A stretch of 64,000 bases of DNA. Origin: Morchella semilibera. Lineage: Eukaryota; Ascomycota; Pezizomycetes; Pezizales; Morchellaceae. The translations under genes were made by a program, and so were the position numbers. The notes beneath the pieces were generated by a model, which was given only the letters and a program-made list of their open reading frames with translations, ran no database searches and was not told the DNA's origin. Positions 32,601-44,761 of this stretch are shown here, piece by piece. Position 1 is the stretch's first letter; each line of letters begins with the position of its first letter. The DNA lies in the NCBI GenBank assembly GCA_009192285.1, contig WBVU01000019.1:186001-250000 (forward strand). The letters run 5' to 3'.

Positions 32601-33170
32601 TTGATTTCTGGGGTTCTTTGGTGGATTTCTTGCCCTTGACCGGCGATGAACGCTTTCCGCGTTTTGTTACTGGCTCTATGTCTTCTTTTTCAGAGGCAGA
32701 TTCCTTTTCCTTTTCCACAGTCTTTGAGGGCCTACGACCACGCTTTTTAGAAGCTACAGGTGTGTGTTAGAATGACCTATGCCAATTAATTGCAGGGGAA
32801 AGATTTCTCTAACCAATTCTTTTCACGGGAACCGCATCTTCGGCTTCATTGGTTCCGGCCATGACGGCGTCGCCGTCTTCATCCCTAACTAACTCTGGAG
32901 CTTCATCGAGCTCCCTGTCGACGGTTTTGTCTACCCCTGCCACCTTCACATTATCCTTTTTCGGGACCTTAAGTTTTGTCTGTTGCTGTACCGGGGGCTT
33001 CGTTCCAGCGGGCAAGGTGAAGAATCTCCTATATCCATCAACATACGTTAGCCCACAAAATCCCAAAAGGTATAAAAATGTACAGCCCAACCGAAACAAC
33101 AGGAACCGAAACCAGACCCCAGCGTCAATTGTTTTTTCACGTACCCGAGTGTTGCTTGTTTAGGCGGCAT
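29645..33170 (-). CDS. cdc9: DNA ligase I (ATP-dependent), frame broken near the C-terminus
   Basis: Model complement(join(29701..30420, 30476..30927, 30981..31066, 31118..32753, 32814..33028, 33145..33170)) if read strictly, 1044 aa. The family C-terminus continues in another frame to a stop at 29645. Ligase I seals Okazaki fragments. The PIP box QATLGRFF starts at residue 5, split by the first intron. A long Lys/Glu-rich linker carries a tandem repeat. The DNA-binding domain spans about 330-640. The active-site motif [12 protein letters not shown] has the adenylated Lys near residue 685. Further motifs are GLMVKML and WLKVKKDYL. Around 29808-29817 the frame shifts inside [11 protein letters not shown]; the remaining conserved residues ([28 protein letters not shown]) lie in the shifted frame. 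This may be a sequence error in a G-run or a real lesion. Confidence 0.9.
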
Positions 33171-36100
33171 AATCCCGATTCTCGATATCGCGTTTGTGCG
33201 TAACGTACGAGTGACGAGATTTGTTCGCGAAAGGAGAAGAGTGAGTTGGTAGAGAGCCACAACGATGGTTGGGAAATTGGTGTGGCCTATAACTGGTGGT
33301 GTGCGCATGTTGGTGTCACCTACGTGGGGGGCCTGCAGAGAGACGCGACTGGCTGGTACAATTTGGGGAGGCTGGTCGACGCGTTTTTTTTTTGGTGTTA
33401 CATGTTACAGCGAAGATGAGAAATTCGCACAACCTTTGATAATTTTTTTGCTTGGCAATCTGGACTAAACGCCGTACAAACATCAGCAATGTACTCCTGT
33501 CCATGGAGTACATACTTGTAATTACACTTAACTCGAGCTCTAAAACTCTCTTGTCGAGATGAACTTTCAACCCGGCCAAACCCCGGCCCTTTTTGACCTT
33601 GTAAGTACCCATGCACTCTTGCAATTGTAACAGCTGCAGAAATTAAAGATATTAAAGGTAAACTCTTATAATTAATTATAAAACGGCAAACAACCAAGAT
33701 CCTATTTTCCACAGTGTCTATCCGTTTCTAATTACTACTTATAAAGTATTCCGGGTTCTCCAAACATGAATATCGAATATACTATGATATACAAGTAATT
33801 GCTTCACTTATTTGTACACGTCTGCACGTAGGCTCCCAATGATGAAATAAGCTGGAATTCAATCATTTACCGGCTTCTCCTACAAACTTGCCACGTAAAA
33901 AGCAAGACAGGCAAATGCCTACAGGTACATGTAATATTCCTATAAACCGGCGATATTTTAAGGCTATCGTAGCAGGCCGCTACCTACACCTGTACATATA
34001 TACATACATGTAGAGGTATTAGCCCCTCGTGCGTGTAGAGTATATGTACAAGTAAATGAATTATACCTAGATGTGGTATAATGTACATGTATGTACATGT
34101 AAGTGTAGGGAGTTGTTTTACAGCCTGATAAACATGCATGTACAATGTATAATCATGAAATATCACTCGATTATTGATAAACAGCAGGTTCTCCAAGTAC
34201 ACCTACACCCTATTCGAGAGAGGGGGGGAAAGTCGAGAATCTGATGTATCAAAACATGATATGGCTCTATTTGATGCGCGGAGCACAGCCGATATTGGGG
34301 CTCTGGTGATACAGCATACCCACCCGAAAACAACGGGAATCCGCGCCGAGGAGAGGACTACCATTCTCGCCTGTCTGCTACCTGATAGATAACAACGTTC
34401 CGCAAGTTGTTTGACTCCCTCCCTCTTTACCTGTTGCCCTGTGGAGGTGGTGTGGGTTTTGAACCTTCTGCTCCTACAAAGCTATCTATAGACATGGTGA
34501 ACGAATTAAAATCCACCGGAATCCCACATGATGTGCTCTGCATGCTACCGTATGTGATACTCGACATAGGCCCATCTCTTATGCTTGGGGATATGGAATA
34601 ATGCGGGGTATAGTAGCATAAGCTGTAGCTTTGCACCGAATAGGAGGAGACATCTCAGGCTGAATTGATAGTGCACGCGTGGGGCTAAGAACACAAGAAA
34701 CAGGATCTGCGTTATTTGGGGGGACAATGTGGTAATAGTCGCTTGGCAAGAGCCACCGTTTAAATCACCTTCGTGCTCTAGATATGTCTTGGTCTATCCA
34801 GAGTAAGTATTCGAAGGGGCCCGTCGTTGTCTCATTACGATAGCAGCATCATATCAGTGATAGCAGCGATTGGGTGACTTCATGCCACAACGACTTAGTG
34901 CTCTTATCCAGCGCGCGAGTCCGGAGATGAATGTTGTATGTAGGTACAATACATGTGCTCTAGGTACTGATCATGCCATCTCGTACAGGACCTGGTGTAC
35001 GGCGGAGATGCTACGTGAATCATTTAGGCGCTTGCGGTTATCGATATTAACTGTAGACACGATGATAGTGCGGGGTACATATCACACCAGCGCAATGAAC
35101 CCGATTCACTCCCACGGAGGTTGCTAGGTGTATGTCTAGAGTAAGTACTCTAGATGTACGTGAGATGCTGATGCTTGGCTAAGCTTAATTACTGACTTCC
35201 TAAATGTATCGAGCTGGAGCCAGAAGGTGATATATACGCTGGCAGGACTCGGCTCTCTCTGACCTCCAGTTGACGAACCTGAGGATATCTCAACGCTCTG
35301 GGTGTAAATATCTAGCGAAGCTTTTGAGCCTCAATTCAACGAGACCGAGTTAGATATCGTCATCAAACCATCTTGGGACCTGCAGAAACGGGGTCTATCT
35401 CCAGCCCACAGGTTGAGTTTTGAATCATACGGCATATACCGCGGCCAATCGCTATTGCAAATAAGATCGTTGTTTCTACAGTAACAGGGTTCAAACAGGG
35501 TGTGCACGAGCCAGGTGAAATGAGGAGATGGATTGCTATTTGGGCGGGGGGGGGACAACCACGTTTGGCGCTGCAGGGCTACCGGAATATCGATTGATAA
35601 AGTAATACCTACATGTATCTACATACCTTTCATGACGGGATAGTCATCAAAACGGGTAATACCAAACAAAAGATGAAACTGATAAAACGGGATCATGTAG
35701 AGGGTATATAGGTACATCAATACCCTCTGCATACTCGCGGTAATATTCAAAAGACCTGAAACATAAATCGGCCCGTCTATGCAAGGAAGGGGACTTGTAG
35801 GTAATGTATACCTGGCTTCATCGGACCCGGAATTGCCGCCGAGATTTTTCTTCATCGGGGTTGTAGGAAGTGACGTGTCTGTGCTGAGAGTATTCACGGT
35901 CTCACATGATGTTCACCGGTTCGGTCCTCCCTGCTTGTTCCGGCATCTCCAAGAGGGGAGAGGGGGGTTGAATTTTCGATGGGTTGCCATGTATTGATGA
36001 AACTGAGTAAAAGATCTGTATCGTGTGTGGGAAAGCTACAATATTTTGGTAGGGATGGTGTGGATTGGGGGTGAAGAGGGGAGGGGGGTTTGTGAGATAC

Positions 36101-37249
36101 ACTTACCTTCGGAATCATAGTCAATCAGCTGGTGAAGGAAGATGAGGTGAGGTGAGGCGGAATTAAACAGAAATGGCGAAAATTTTCGGACATGTCATCT
36201 TATTTTGATGTTCTCTGATCAGCATGGGTCGAAGAGTAAATACCCAAGTGGATCTGCTCTATGCCAAATAACAACATGTAGCTGCTGTATGTGTAGAGTG
36301 CATACATGCAGTTAATTACTTATAAGAGCTACGGTATATATTTGTAGACAATATTTTTACCAGTGCTTGAGAGTAACATACCTATTACCTACTTCTAGAG
36401 TAAAATAGATTACATACTCTAAGAGCTATCGCATGCAGAAGTGAAAACCCACAGCATTCGATTTGCTGCGTATGCGTATGCGTGGGAGTTGGAGGAGAAG
36501 AGAAGAGAAAGGGTGTGAGAACTGAGTTCCCAGGCATCGTCAGACCGCCCCAACCCTGCATACATACTTTTGTACCCCTGTCAACGCACGAGGTCAGGTA
36601 GAAGAGAGAGAAATAGTCAAACCAACCCCACCAACTCCGCTTGCTCCTCCAATCCCCTCTTCTGGAGTTTCCTCTGTCCTCACACATCCCTCAATTAACT
36701 GGTTCAGTTTCCCTCCTACGTGTAGCAACTGGTTCTCTTTCAACTGGTCATACTTCCACTGGTCCTCTCCTTTAGTTTCCCCCTTTGAAAGTCAAAGGTG
36801 CAACTTCTCCTGGAAGGTATGTATGTAGTGCCAGTTTTCTTGCAGTAGTGACTAGACCCATTTATTCGCAGCCCGGGCCCCATCTCATCTCTCTTCTCAA
36901 ATTCTTACTCGTGCACACGGTCCACCACAAACCCGTCGTGCATTTCTGATGTCACTTGTTTTGCCAATGAGAACACTTTGCTAACCATCATCGGCATAGT
37001 AGACCTGTACTTATCCCCAAGGATTGGAAAGAAGAAGGACAGTAAACAGAAATAAAACGAAACGAAACGACGAATCCGTTGTCACAAGGCTGCAAGTGGA
37101 ACCGGGGGGGAGGAAAAAAAAAAAAAAGGAAAAAGAACAAAATCGCACCTATTCATCTCGACATCTCCTTCATCATCTTTCCATCTTCATCCAGAAACTG
37201 TCCCTACTTCGACATCCTCTAAAATTCCTCTAAACCAAACAACATAATC
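33171..37249. other. Long intergenic region
   Basis: About 4 kb without a convincing gene. It is rich in TACATGTA-type words (33920-34150). A minus-strand open stretch at 33398-33712 (RVKCNYKYVLHGQEYIADV) faintly resembles a DUF3592-like beta fold, but no complete model is possible. A/G runs occur at 37105-37135 ahead of the next gene. Confidence 0.5.
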
Positions 37250-40200
37250 ATGACTTCTACCATTGAACACATGGATTCCACCGAGAAGGTTTGATCTCCT
37301 CTTTTTCCGTTATTTAATTATTTGCCTTAAAAGCTAAATTTAAATGTACACGAAGCCTATCCTCGAACCTATTTCTACATCTACAGATTCCCATTCGATA
37401 GAGGTTACAGAAAACCAATCAAAATCACATAATGCCAAGAACATGGGCACAACTACACCTGAGGTTGAGGGAGAAGAACAACAGATGATCGCGGCTGTAG
37501 AGGATTATCCTACAACACCCGTATCAGTAATAGATCCCAAGTCTGATTCCGTATTACGGTTGTCAGAAACTTTGGAGACTGAGACAGAGGATGCTCCGCT
37601 ACCCCCATCCTCATCACTTGGACCGTTACCCATTGTAGACTCGGAAGAAGCTCAAGAGAAGGCTCTCCCAGAGGAAACTCCGCCGGAAAAAGATATCGAA
37701 GAAGTCCAGAAGCTACATCCAGAGACAGGGTCATTAGTTGAAGGTTCGCTTTCTCCTAAGGATGAGCATGAAACGGCCCCAGAAACAACAGATCAGCCAC
37801 AGGTCGAGGAGACGCCACCGTCAGAGGCGCAGGAGAAACCACCTATAGTCGATGCCAAATCTGAGAGTGTCGACGCCGAACCGCGGGAAGATGGCGAGAG
37901 GGATGTTCCGGAAGTGGTGGTAGAGTTGACCGCTGAAAACCAACCAAGCCACGGCGACGATCTTGGACCCGATTCTACGCCTGGACAGAAAGATGCATTC
38001 GAAAAGCGACAAGCTGATGCTGAACCCGATGTGCTTCTTATCGTTGAGGAACCCTCAAACCCTGAGGTTGTTCCAGACGAGGAAATAGCAGCTCAATCGA
38101 GCGAAATGGAGAAGAAGGAACCTCCTACCGCCGAGGAGAAGCCACTTTCGGAAGAAGAGACAGAGAAACAGCATCCTGTAGAAGCCGAAAAAGATGGCGC
38201 TACTGATGTAGGCCCTGTTGCATCTGAAGTAGAGGTGCAAGACCAAAAACACGACGAGGAGGGACGAGAACAAGAAGGGCTTGCTGATGTTGAGGCGGCT
38301 CGCATTAAGGCTGAGGAGCAAGCTGAAGCCGAGCGCTTACGACTCGCGGAAGAGGAACTGGAGCGTGAAAGGCTTGCCGAAGTCGAAGCCGCCCGCGTCA
38401 AGGCTGAAGAGGAAGAAGCAGCTCGAGTAAAAGCAGAGCAGGAAGCCGAAGCAGCTAGAATCAAGGAAGAAGAGGAGGCAGCTCGATTGAAAGCAGAACA
38501 GGAAGCCGAGGCCGCCCGCATCAAAGCCGAGGAAGAAGAAGCCGCCCGCATCAAGGCTGAAGAGGAAGAGGCAGCCCGTGTGAAAGCTGAGCAAGAGGCC
38601 GAAGCTGCTCGGATCAAAGCTGAAGAGGAAGCCGCCCGCATTAAGGCTGAACAAGAAGCCGAGGCTGCTCGGATAAAGGCCGAAGAGGAAGAAGCTGCCC
38701 GTCTGAAAGCCGAACAGGAAGCCGAAGCCGCCCGGATCAAGGCAGAAGAAGAAGCCGCTCGTATCAAGGCCGAAGAGGAAGAGGCAGCTCGCATCAAAGC
38801 CGCAGAGGAAGAAGCTGCCCGCATCAAGGCCGAGGAAGAAGAAGCAGCCCGGATAAAGGCCGAAGAGGAGGAGGCAGCCCGTCTCAAGGCAGAACAGGAA
38901 GCCGAAGCCGCCCGCATCAAGGCTGAAGAAGAAGAAGCCGCTCGTATCAAGGCCGAAGAGGAAGAGGCAGCTCGTGTGAAAGCCGAACAGGAAGCCGAAG
39001 CCGCCCGCATCAAGGCCGAAGAAGAAGAAGCCGCTCGCATCAAGGCCGAGGAGGAAGAGGCAGCTCGTGTGAAAGCAGAACAGGAGGCCGAAGCCGCGCG
39101 CATCAAGGCTGAAGAAGAGGAAGCCGCCCGCATCAAGGCCGAGCAAGAAGCCGAAGCAGCCAGAATCAAGGCCGAGGAAGAAGAAGCAGCCCGCATTAAG
39201 GCTGAAGAGGAAGAAGCCGCTCGCATCAAGGCCGAAGAGGAAGAGGCAGCTCGTGTGAAAGGAACAAGCCGCCGCATCAGGCCGAAGAAGGAGCTCGGGA
39301 AAAGGCCGAACAGGAGCCGAAGCCGCCCGCATCAAGGCCGAAGAAGAGGAAGCCGCTCGCATCAAGGCCGAGGAGGAAGAGGCAGCTCGTGAGGAAGAAG
39401 AAGCAGCCCGCATAAGGCCGAGGAGGGAAGCCGCTCGATCAAGGCTGAGGAGGAAGAGCGCCGTTAAAGGCAGAACAGGAAGCCGAAGCCGCCCGGATCA
39501 AGGCAGAAGAGAAGAGGCAGCTCGCATTAAAGGCGAGGAGAAGAGCTGCCCGGATCAAGGCCGAGGAGGAAGAGGCAGCCCGTTAAAGCCGAGAAGAGGC
39601 CGAGCTGCTCGGATAAGGCGAGAGGAAGAGCTGCTCGTTGAAAGCGGAACAGAAGCTGAAGCCGTCGCATTAAGGCGAAGAGGAGGAGGCAGCTCGCATT
39701 AAAGCTGCAGAGGAAGAAGCTGCCGCATCAAGGCCGAAGAGGAGGAGGCAGCTCGTCTCAAGGCAGAACAGGAAGCTGAAGCAGCTAGAATTAAAGGCCG
39801 AAGAGGAGGCAGCTCGACTGGAAAGCCAGAACAGGAGGGCCGAGGCCGGCCCGGATCAAAAGGCTGAAGAAGAGAAAGGCCGCCCGGCCATCAAAAGCTG
39901 AAGAGGAAGAGGCAGCCCGTGTGAAAGCTGAGCAAGAGGCCGAAGCTGCTCGGATCAAAGCTGAAGAGGAAGCCGCTCGGATCAAGGCAGAAGAAGAAGC
40001 CGCTCGCATCAAAGCCGAAGAGGAAGAGGCAGCTCGTGTGAAAGCCGAACAGGAAGCCGAAGCCGCACGCATCAAGGCCGAAGAAGAAGAAGCCGCTCGC
40101 ATCAAGGCCGAAGAGGAGGAGGCAGCCCGTCTCAAGGCAGAACAGGAAGCCGAAGCCGCCCGTCTCAAGGCAGAAGAGGAAGAAGCTGCTCGTCTGAAAG

Positions 40201-43200
40201 CGGAACAGGAAGCTGAAGCCGCTCGCATTAAGGCTGAAGAGGAAGAGGCAGCTCGCATCAAGGCCGAAGAAGAAGAGGCAGCTCGAGTGAAAGCTGAACA
40301 GGAAGCCGAAGCCGCTCGCATCAAGGCCGAAGAGGAGGAGGCAGCCCGTCTCAAAGCAGAACAGGAAGCTGAAGCAGCTAGAATTAAGGCCGAAGAGGAG
40401 GCAGCTCGACTGAAAGCAGAACAGGAGGCCGAGGCCGCCCGAATCAAGGCTGAAGAAGAGGAAGCTGCGCGTGTCAAGGCAGAAGCAGAGGAAGCCGCCC
40501 GCATTAAGGCCGAGCAAGAAGCTGAAGCAGCTAGAATCAAGGCAGAAGAAGAGGAGGCAGCCCGCATTAAGGCCGAGCAAGAAGCTGAAGCAGCTAGAAT
40601 CAAGGCAGAAGAAGAGGAGGCAGCCCGTCTCAAAGCAGAACAGGAAGCCGAGGCCGCCCGTATCCAAGCTGAAGAGGAAGCCGCCCGCATCAAGGCTGAA
40701 GAGGAGGAGGCTGCCCGTATCAAAGCTGAGGAGGAAGCTGCCAGGATCAAAGCTGAACAGGAAGCTGAGGCTGCCCGTATCAAAGCCGAGGAAGAGGAAG
40801 CCGCCCGCGTGAAAGCCGAACAGAGGCTGAGGCCGCCCGCATTAAGGCCGAAGAGGAAGAGGCTGCCCGCATCAAGGCCGAAGAGGAAGAGGCTGCTCGA
40901 ATCAAGGCTGAAGAGGAGGAGGCTGCCCGTATCAAAGCTGAGGAGGAAGCTGCCAGGGTCAAAGCAGAACAGGAGGCCGAGGCTGCCCGTATCAAAGCTG
41001 AAGAGGAAGCTGCCCGTATCAAGGCTGAAGAAGAAGAGGAGGCCGCTCGCATCAAAGCCGAGGAGGAAGCTGCTAGGATTAAAGCTGAACAGGAAGCTGA
41101 AGAGGCTCGAATCAAGGCCGAGGAAGAGGCGGCACGCATAAAGGCCGAGGAGGAAGCAGCTAGAATCAAGGCCGAACAGGAAGCAGAAGCAGCCCGCCTT
41201 AAGGCTGAAGAGGAGGAGCGCCAGAGACTTGCCGCCGCCGAAGCTGCCCGCATCAAGGCCGAAGAAGAGGAGGCTGCGCGCATCAAGGCAGAGCAGGAGG
41301 CTGAAGCTGCCCGTATCAAAGCCGAAGAGGAGGAAGCCGCCCGCGTGAAAGCCGAGCAAGAGGCTGAGGCTGCCCGGATCAAAGCCGAAGAGGAAGCTGC
41401 CCGCATCAAGGCAGAAGAGGAGGAGGCCGCTCGCATCAAAGCCGAGGAGGAAGCTGCCAGGATCAAAGCTGAACAGGAAGCTGAAGAGGCCCGAATCAAG
41501 GCGGAGGAAGAGGCTGCCCGCATCAGGGCCGAGGAGGAAGCCGCCAGGCTCAAAGCCGAACAAGAAGCTGAAGAGGCCCCGAATCAAAGCTGAAGAAGAG
41601 GCAGCCCGCATCAAGGCTGAAGAGGAAGCCGCAAGGATCAGAGCAGAGCAGGAAGCTGAAGAGGCCCGAATCAAAGCCGAAGAAGAGGCAGCCCGCATCA
41701 AGGCCGAGGAGGAAGCCGCCAGGATCAGAGCAGAGCAGGAAGCTGAAGATGCCCGGTTAAGGCTGAGGAAGAGGCTGCGCGCATCAAGGCCGAGGAGGAG
41801 GCCGAAGCCGCTCGTATCAAGGCTGAAGAGGAGGAGGCCGCTCGCATTAAAGCCGAGGAGGAAGCTGCCAGAATCAAAGCTGAACAGGAAGCGGAGGAAG
41901 CCCGCCTTAAGGCTGAAGAGGAGGAGCGACAGAGACTTGCCGCCGCCGCCGAAGCAGCCCGTATTAAAGCTGAGGAGGAAGAAGCTGCCCGTGTTAGGGC
42001 CCAGGAAGAAGAGGCTGCCCGACTTAAGGCTGAGCAAGAAGCCGAAGAAGCGCGCCTCAAGGCCGAGGAAGAAGAGCGCGAGAGGCTTGCCGCTGCCGAA
42101 GCAGCTCTTATCAAAGCTAAAGAAGAAGAAGCCGAAGCCGAGCGATTGCGATTACTTGCAGAGGAACAGGAGCGGGAGCGACTTGCTATCGAGGCTGCAA
42201 GGATCAAGGCCGAAGAGGAAGAAGCTGCTCGGGTCAAGGCCGAGGAAGCCGAGCGTCTCCGACTTATCGAAGAAGAGCAGGAGCGAGAGAAGCTTGCTGC
42301 CATTGAAGCCGCCAGAATTAAAGCTGAAGAGGAGGAAGCCGTCCGAATTAAGGCAGAAGCAGAAGCAGCCAGGATCAAGGCTGAGGAGGATGAGGCTGAA
42401 CGTCTTCGATTGATTGAAGAGAAAGAAGACCAGGAAAGAAAGGCTGAAGCCGAAGTCATCAAGGAAAACGATCAAGGTAAGTTTAGTTCCCTTGTGCCCT
42501 GTGCAAAAGTCTCTCTGACAGTTATAGCCAAAAATATTGTGGAACCAGGTGTATTTGTCGATAAATCCAGCGGTGAAACCATCGTCTCTGAGGATTCTGG
42601 GTTGAGCGCTGGTATCATTGCTGCTTCTGTTCTTGGTGGCGCTGCAGCTCTCGGCGGCGGCGCTGCAGTCATTGCCCTTGCTTCTAAAGACAAGCCATCT
42701 TCAGATGATGGGAAGCTAGCTCAAGACAACGAGGAACAGATCATTGAACCAGCCCCCCAGACTGGTCCATCACCAGTTCATGGAGTTATTATCCCAGAAT
42801 CGGAGATCAAGAAAGCTGTGAGGGATGCGGATACCTCAGGAGCTCCGGCGATTGTCATCTCATCTCCACCAACTTCACCCACTGTAGGAAAGCATCCAGG
42901 TGGAGAAGATCCTTCTGCGGAGTTCATTGAGCCTACTCCCGGTGTTTCAGAAACTCCGGCGGCCAGCACAAGTGAGCAAGAATCAGGTGAGATATTCTCT
43001 CACCCGGTATGGAACCAGTCAATTACACCCTTCTTACACTATTCTTTAGAAAATACCCCCGAAGGTGTTAGACAAAGGCTTGCCGAAGCCAACGCACGTA
43101 GTCGGCCTGGCAGCAGCAGCAATAATACAGTCTCGGCGAGGCAACATCGCAATGTTATGCAAGCGTTCTGGAACTTCATGCTTTTCGGGTGGCTTGGTAA

Positions 43201-43312
43201 TCTTGGTCTTTTTGGCTTTGGGGGCGGAAGAAGCAAAAGCCCGGTAAAGCTACCACCACCACTTCTTAAAACTTCAACCCTACGACGAGGGGAAATGCTG
43301 GTCTGTTTGTGA
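37250..43312 (+). CDS. Very long charged-helix repeat protein (frame broken in places)
   Basis: It starts at 37250 ([13 protein letters not shown]). An intron at 37289-37355 leads to an acidic, Pro/Glu-rich region of about 300 residues, then more than 1,200 residues of repeats built from R-[ILV]-K-A-E-[EQ]-E-[AE]-A-A units of 9-11 residues. Such E/K/R-rich arrays form a single alpha helix or a coiled coil. A hydrophobic segment, [20 protein letters not shown], at about 42608 and a second one, [19 protein letters not shown], at about 43169 suggest membrane association. Introns at 42477-42521 and 42987-43049 are inferred. Frame is lost repeatedly at 39256-39905 and at about 40822, 41576 and 41752, probably assembly errors in the repeat. 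Function is unknown; scaffold or structural roles are guesses. Confidence 0.75.
38280..42460 (+). repeat. Coding tandem repeat (AEEEAARIK-type units)
   Basis: Near-identical 27-33-bp units encode the charged helix. Because the unit lacks stops in the complementary frames, long spurious antisense reading frames arise here. Unit phase is disrupted by indels at 39256-39905. Confidence 0.85.
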
Positions 43313-44761
43313 TTGGGCTATTTCTTTTGTCTCCCTTCTTTTTGTAGCATTTCATTATACAATTGTTTAGTGCATTTCAGTTTTGCTAGCATTCGCGCCT
43401 TAACATCTCCCTACACGAAGATGATTTCTTTTGTTCTTTTCTGGATACCTTTTTTTCCCTCAAATCTTATTTCTTATGTGTCTAACTACAGTTCATTCGC
43501 GCCCGGGTGTCTTTTCCTTGCAATTCATTTCTCGTACTCTGGATTTCTCATGGGTTTAATTGAGTGGATGTCTCAGGTCTATATGTCAAGCTACATGTTT
43601 CTTAAGTGTGATTTTAACAATGCAGTAGTAGAAGAATTCTACATTTTTTATGATAATTATTGGGGGTATCTAACCTATAGTAGATACGCACTCGCTAAGC
43701 GCGAGTTCTATCCAACATCTTTAAATATTTGTCGCGGCTGGGGCAGGGTCTAGGTGGGGATATTATGATCGAGTGATCTCTCATGAGTGTAATCTGCGTA
43801 GCTGCTTGTTTACCGGCTTCGTAGCTGCGTGACATATATAGATATGGCTTTGTAATGGTTTCCATGGTGTGGAAGTGGGTGTAGGGGCAGGAAGCTATGT
43901 GGGTGGCGGCGGTGGCTTGCGGGTTAAAAAAAGGACATCAGTATATATCCTACTACAAAAAGAGTAAAAAGAGCTTCGCAGGTGTATATGAAAGGTGCAG
44001 GCACATGCGCACAGAATCATTACATGTTTTCCGGTCAAAGTTAAAACAGGTTTGGTTTTTCCCTTTTTCCCTTTTTTCACCTGGGCTCACTCGTGAAAGA
44101 CTTTCGGGATATGTACCTACATGTATATATACATTAGGACCGTTGTGTAGTGGGGGACTGACTGGCTAACAATGATAATTGCTTCGCGAATTCAGTAGGC
44201 TACCACATATATGTATTTAAAAATACATGGCAAGCTTCTTGACAGGCGTGTATTATTTGTTTTTATGTTGTTCGTTAACTCTAGAACATCGTCATGATAT
44301 ACATACATGTAACTGCACGTGGTTGCGTACGCGTGCGCGTGCGGTCTACCAACTTGCAACCTCACGATATGAAAACGTCAGCATATCTGGAATGCACCCT
44401 AATTCTACTGCGACTGGCTTGTGGGCTATGGGATACATGCAAGGCTACGCTTCCCTGCATCACGGCTGGGCACTCTGTGCTTAACTCTTATTTTTTCTTT
44501 CGCCCACTCGATATAGTTATCATTAGCCCACGGTACATATCACAAAGTGGTTCCTTGAAGCCTATTTCCTAGGTGTACGTAGGTACATATATTCCTAGAG
44601 TAAAAATCTATAACTAATATATATACAATCTTCAAAAGCAGTACGCATGCACGGTCGGTTCATCGACTATAAACATATCTAAACGACAAAATGGCATCAT
44701 TAGTACTCCTATAACTATAACTCCAAAAGGCAAAGAATAAAGTCCCCCAATCCCATACATT
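43313..44761. other. Convergent intergenic region
   Basis: This is the 3' flanks of the repeat-protein gene (+) and the transporter gene (-). It contains palindromic TACATGTA words at 44115-44130 and 44303-44312. No gene is supported. Confidence 0.55.

Noticed and set aside
33398-33712. Minus-strand frame with a DUF3592-like hint (ARVKCNYKYVLHGQEY)
   Set aside because: The resemblance is weak and no start, upstream exon or full domain could be modelled.
38093-42037. Very long antisense reading frames (Ala/Ser- or Phe/Leu/Gly-rich, up to about 750 codons)
   Set aside because: They are mirror images of the plus-strand repeat units, which lack stops in several frames. There is no start context, domain or continuity beyond the repeat.
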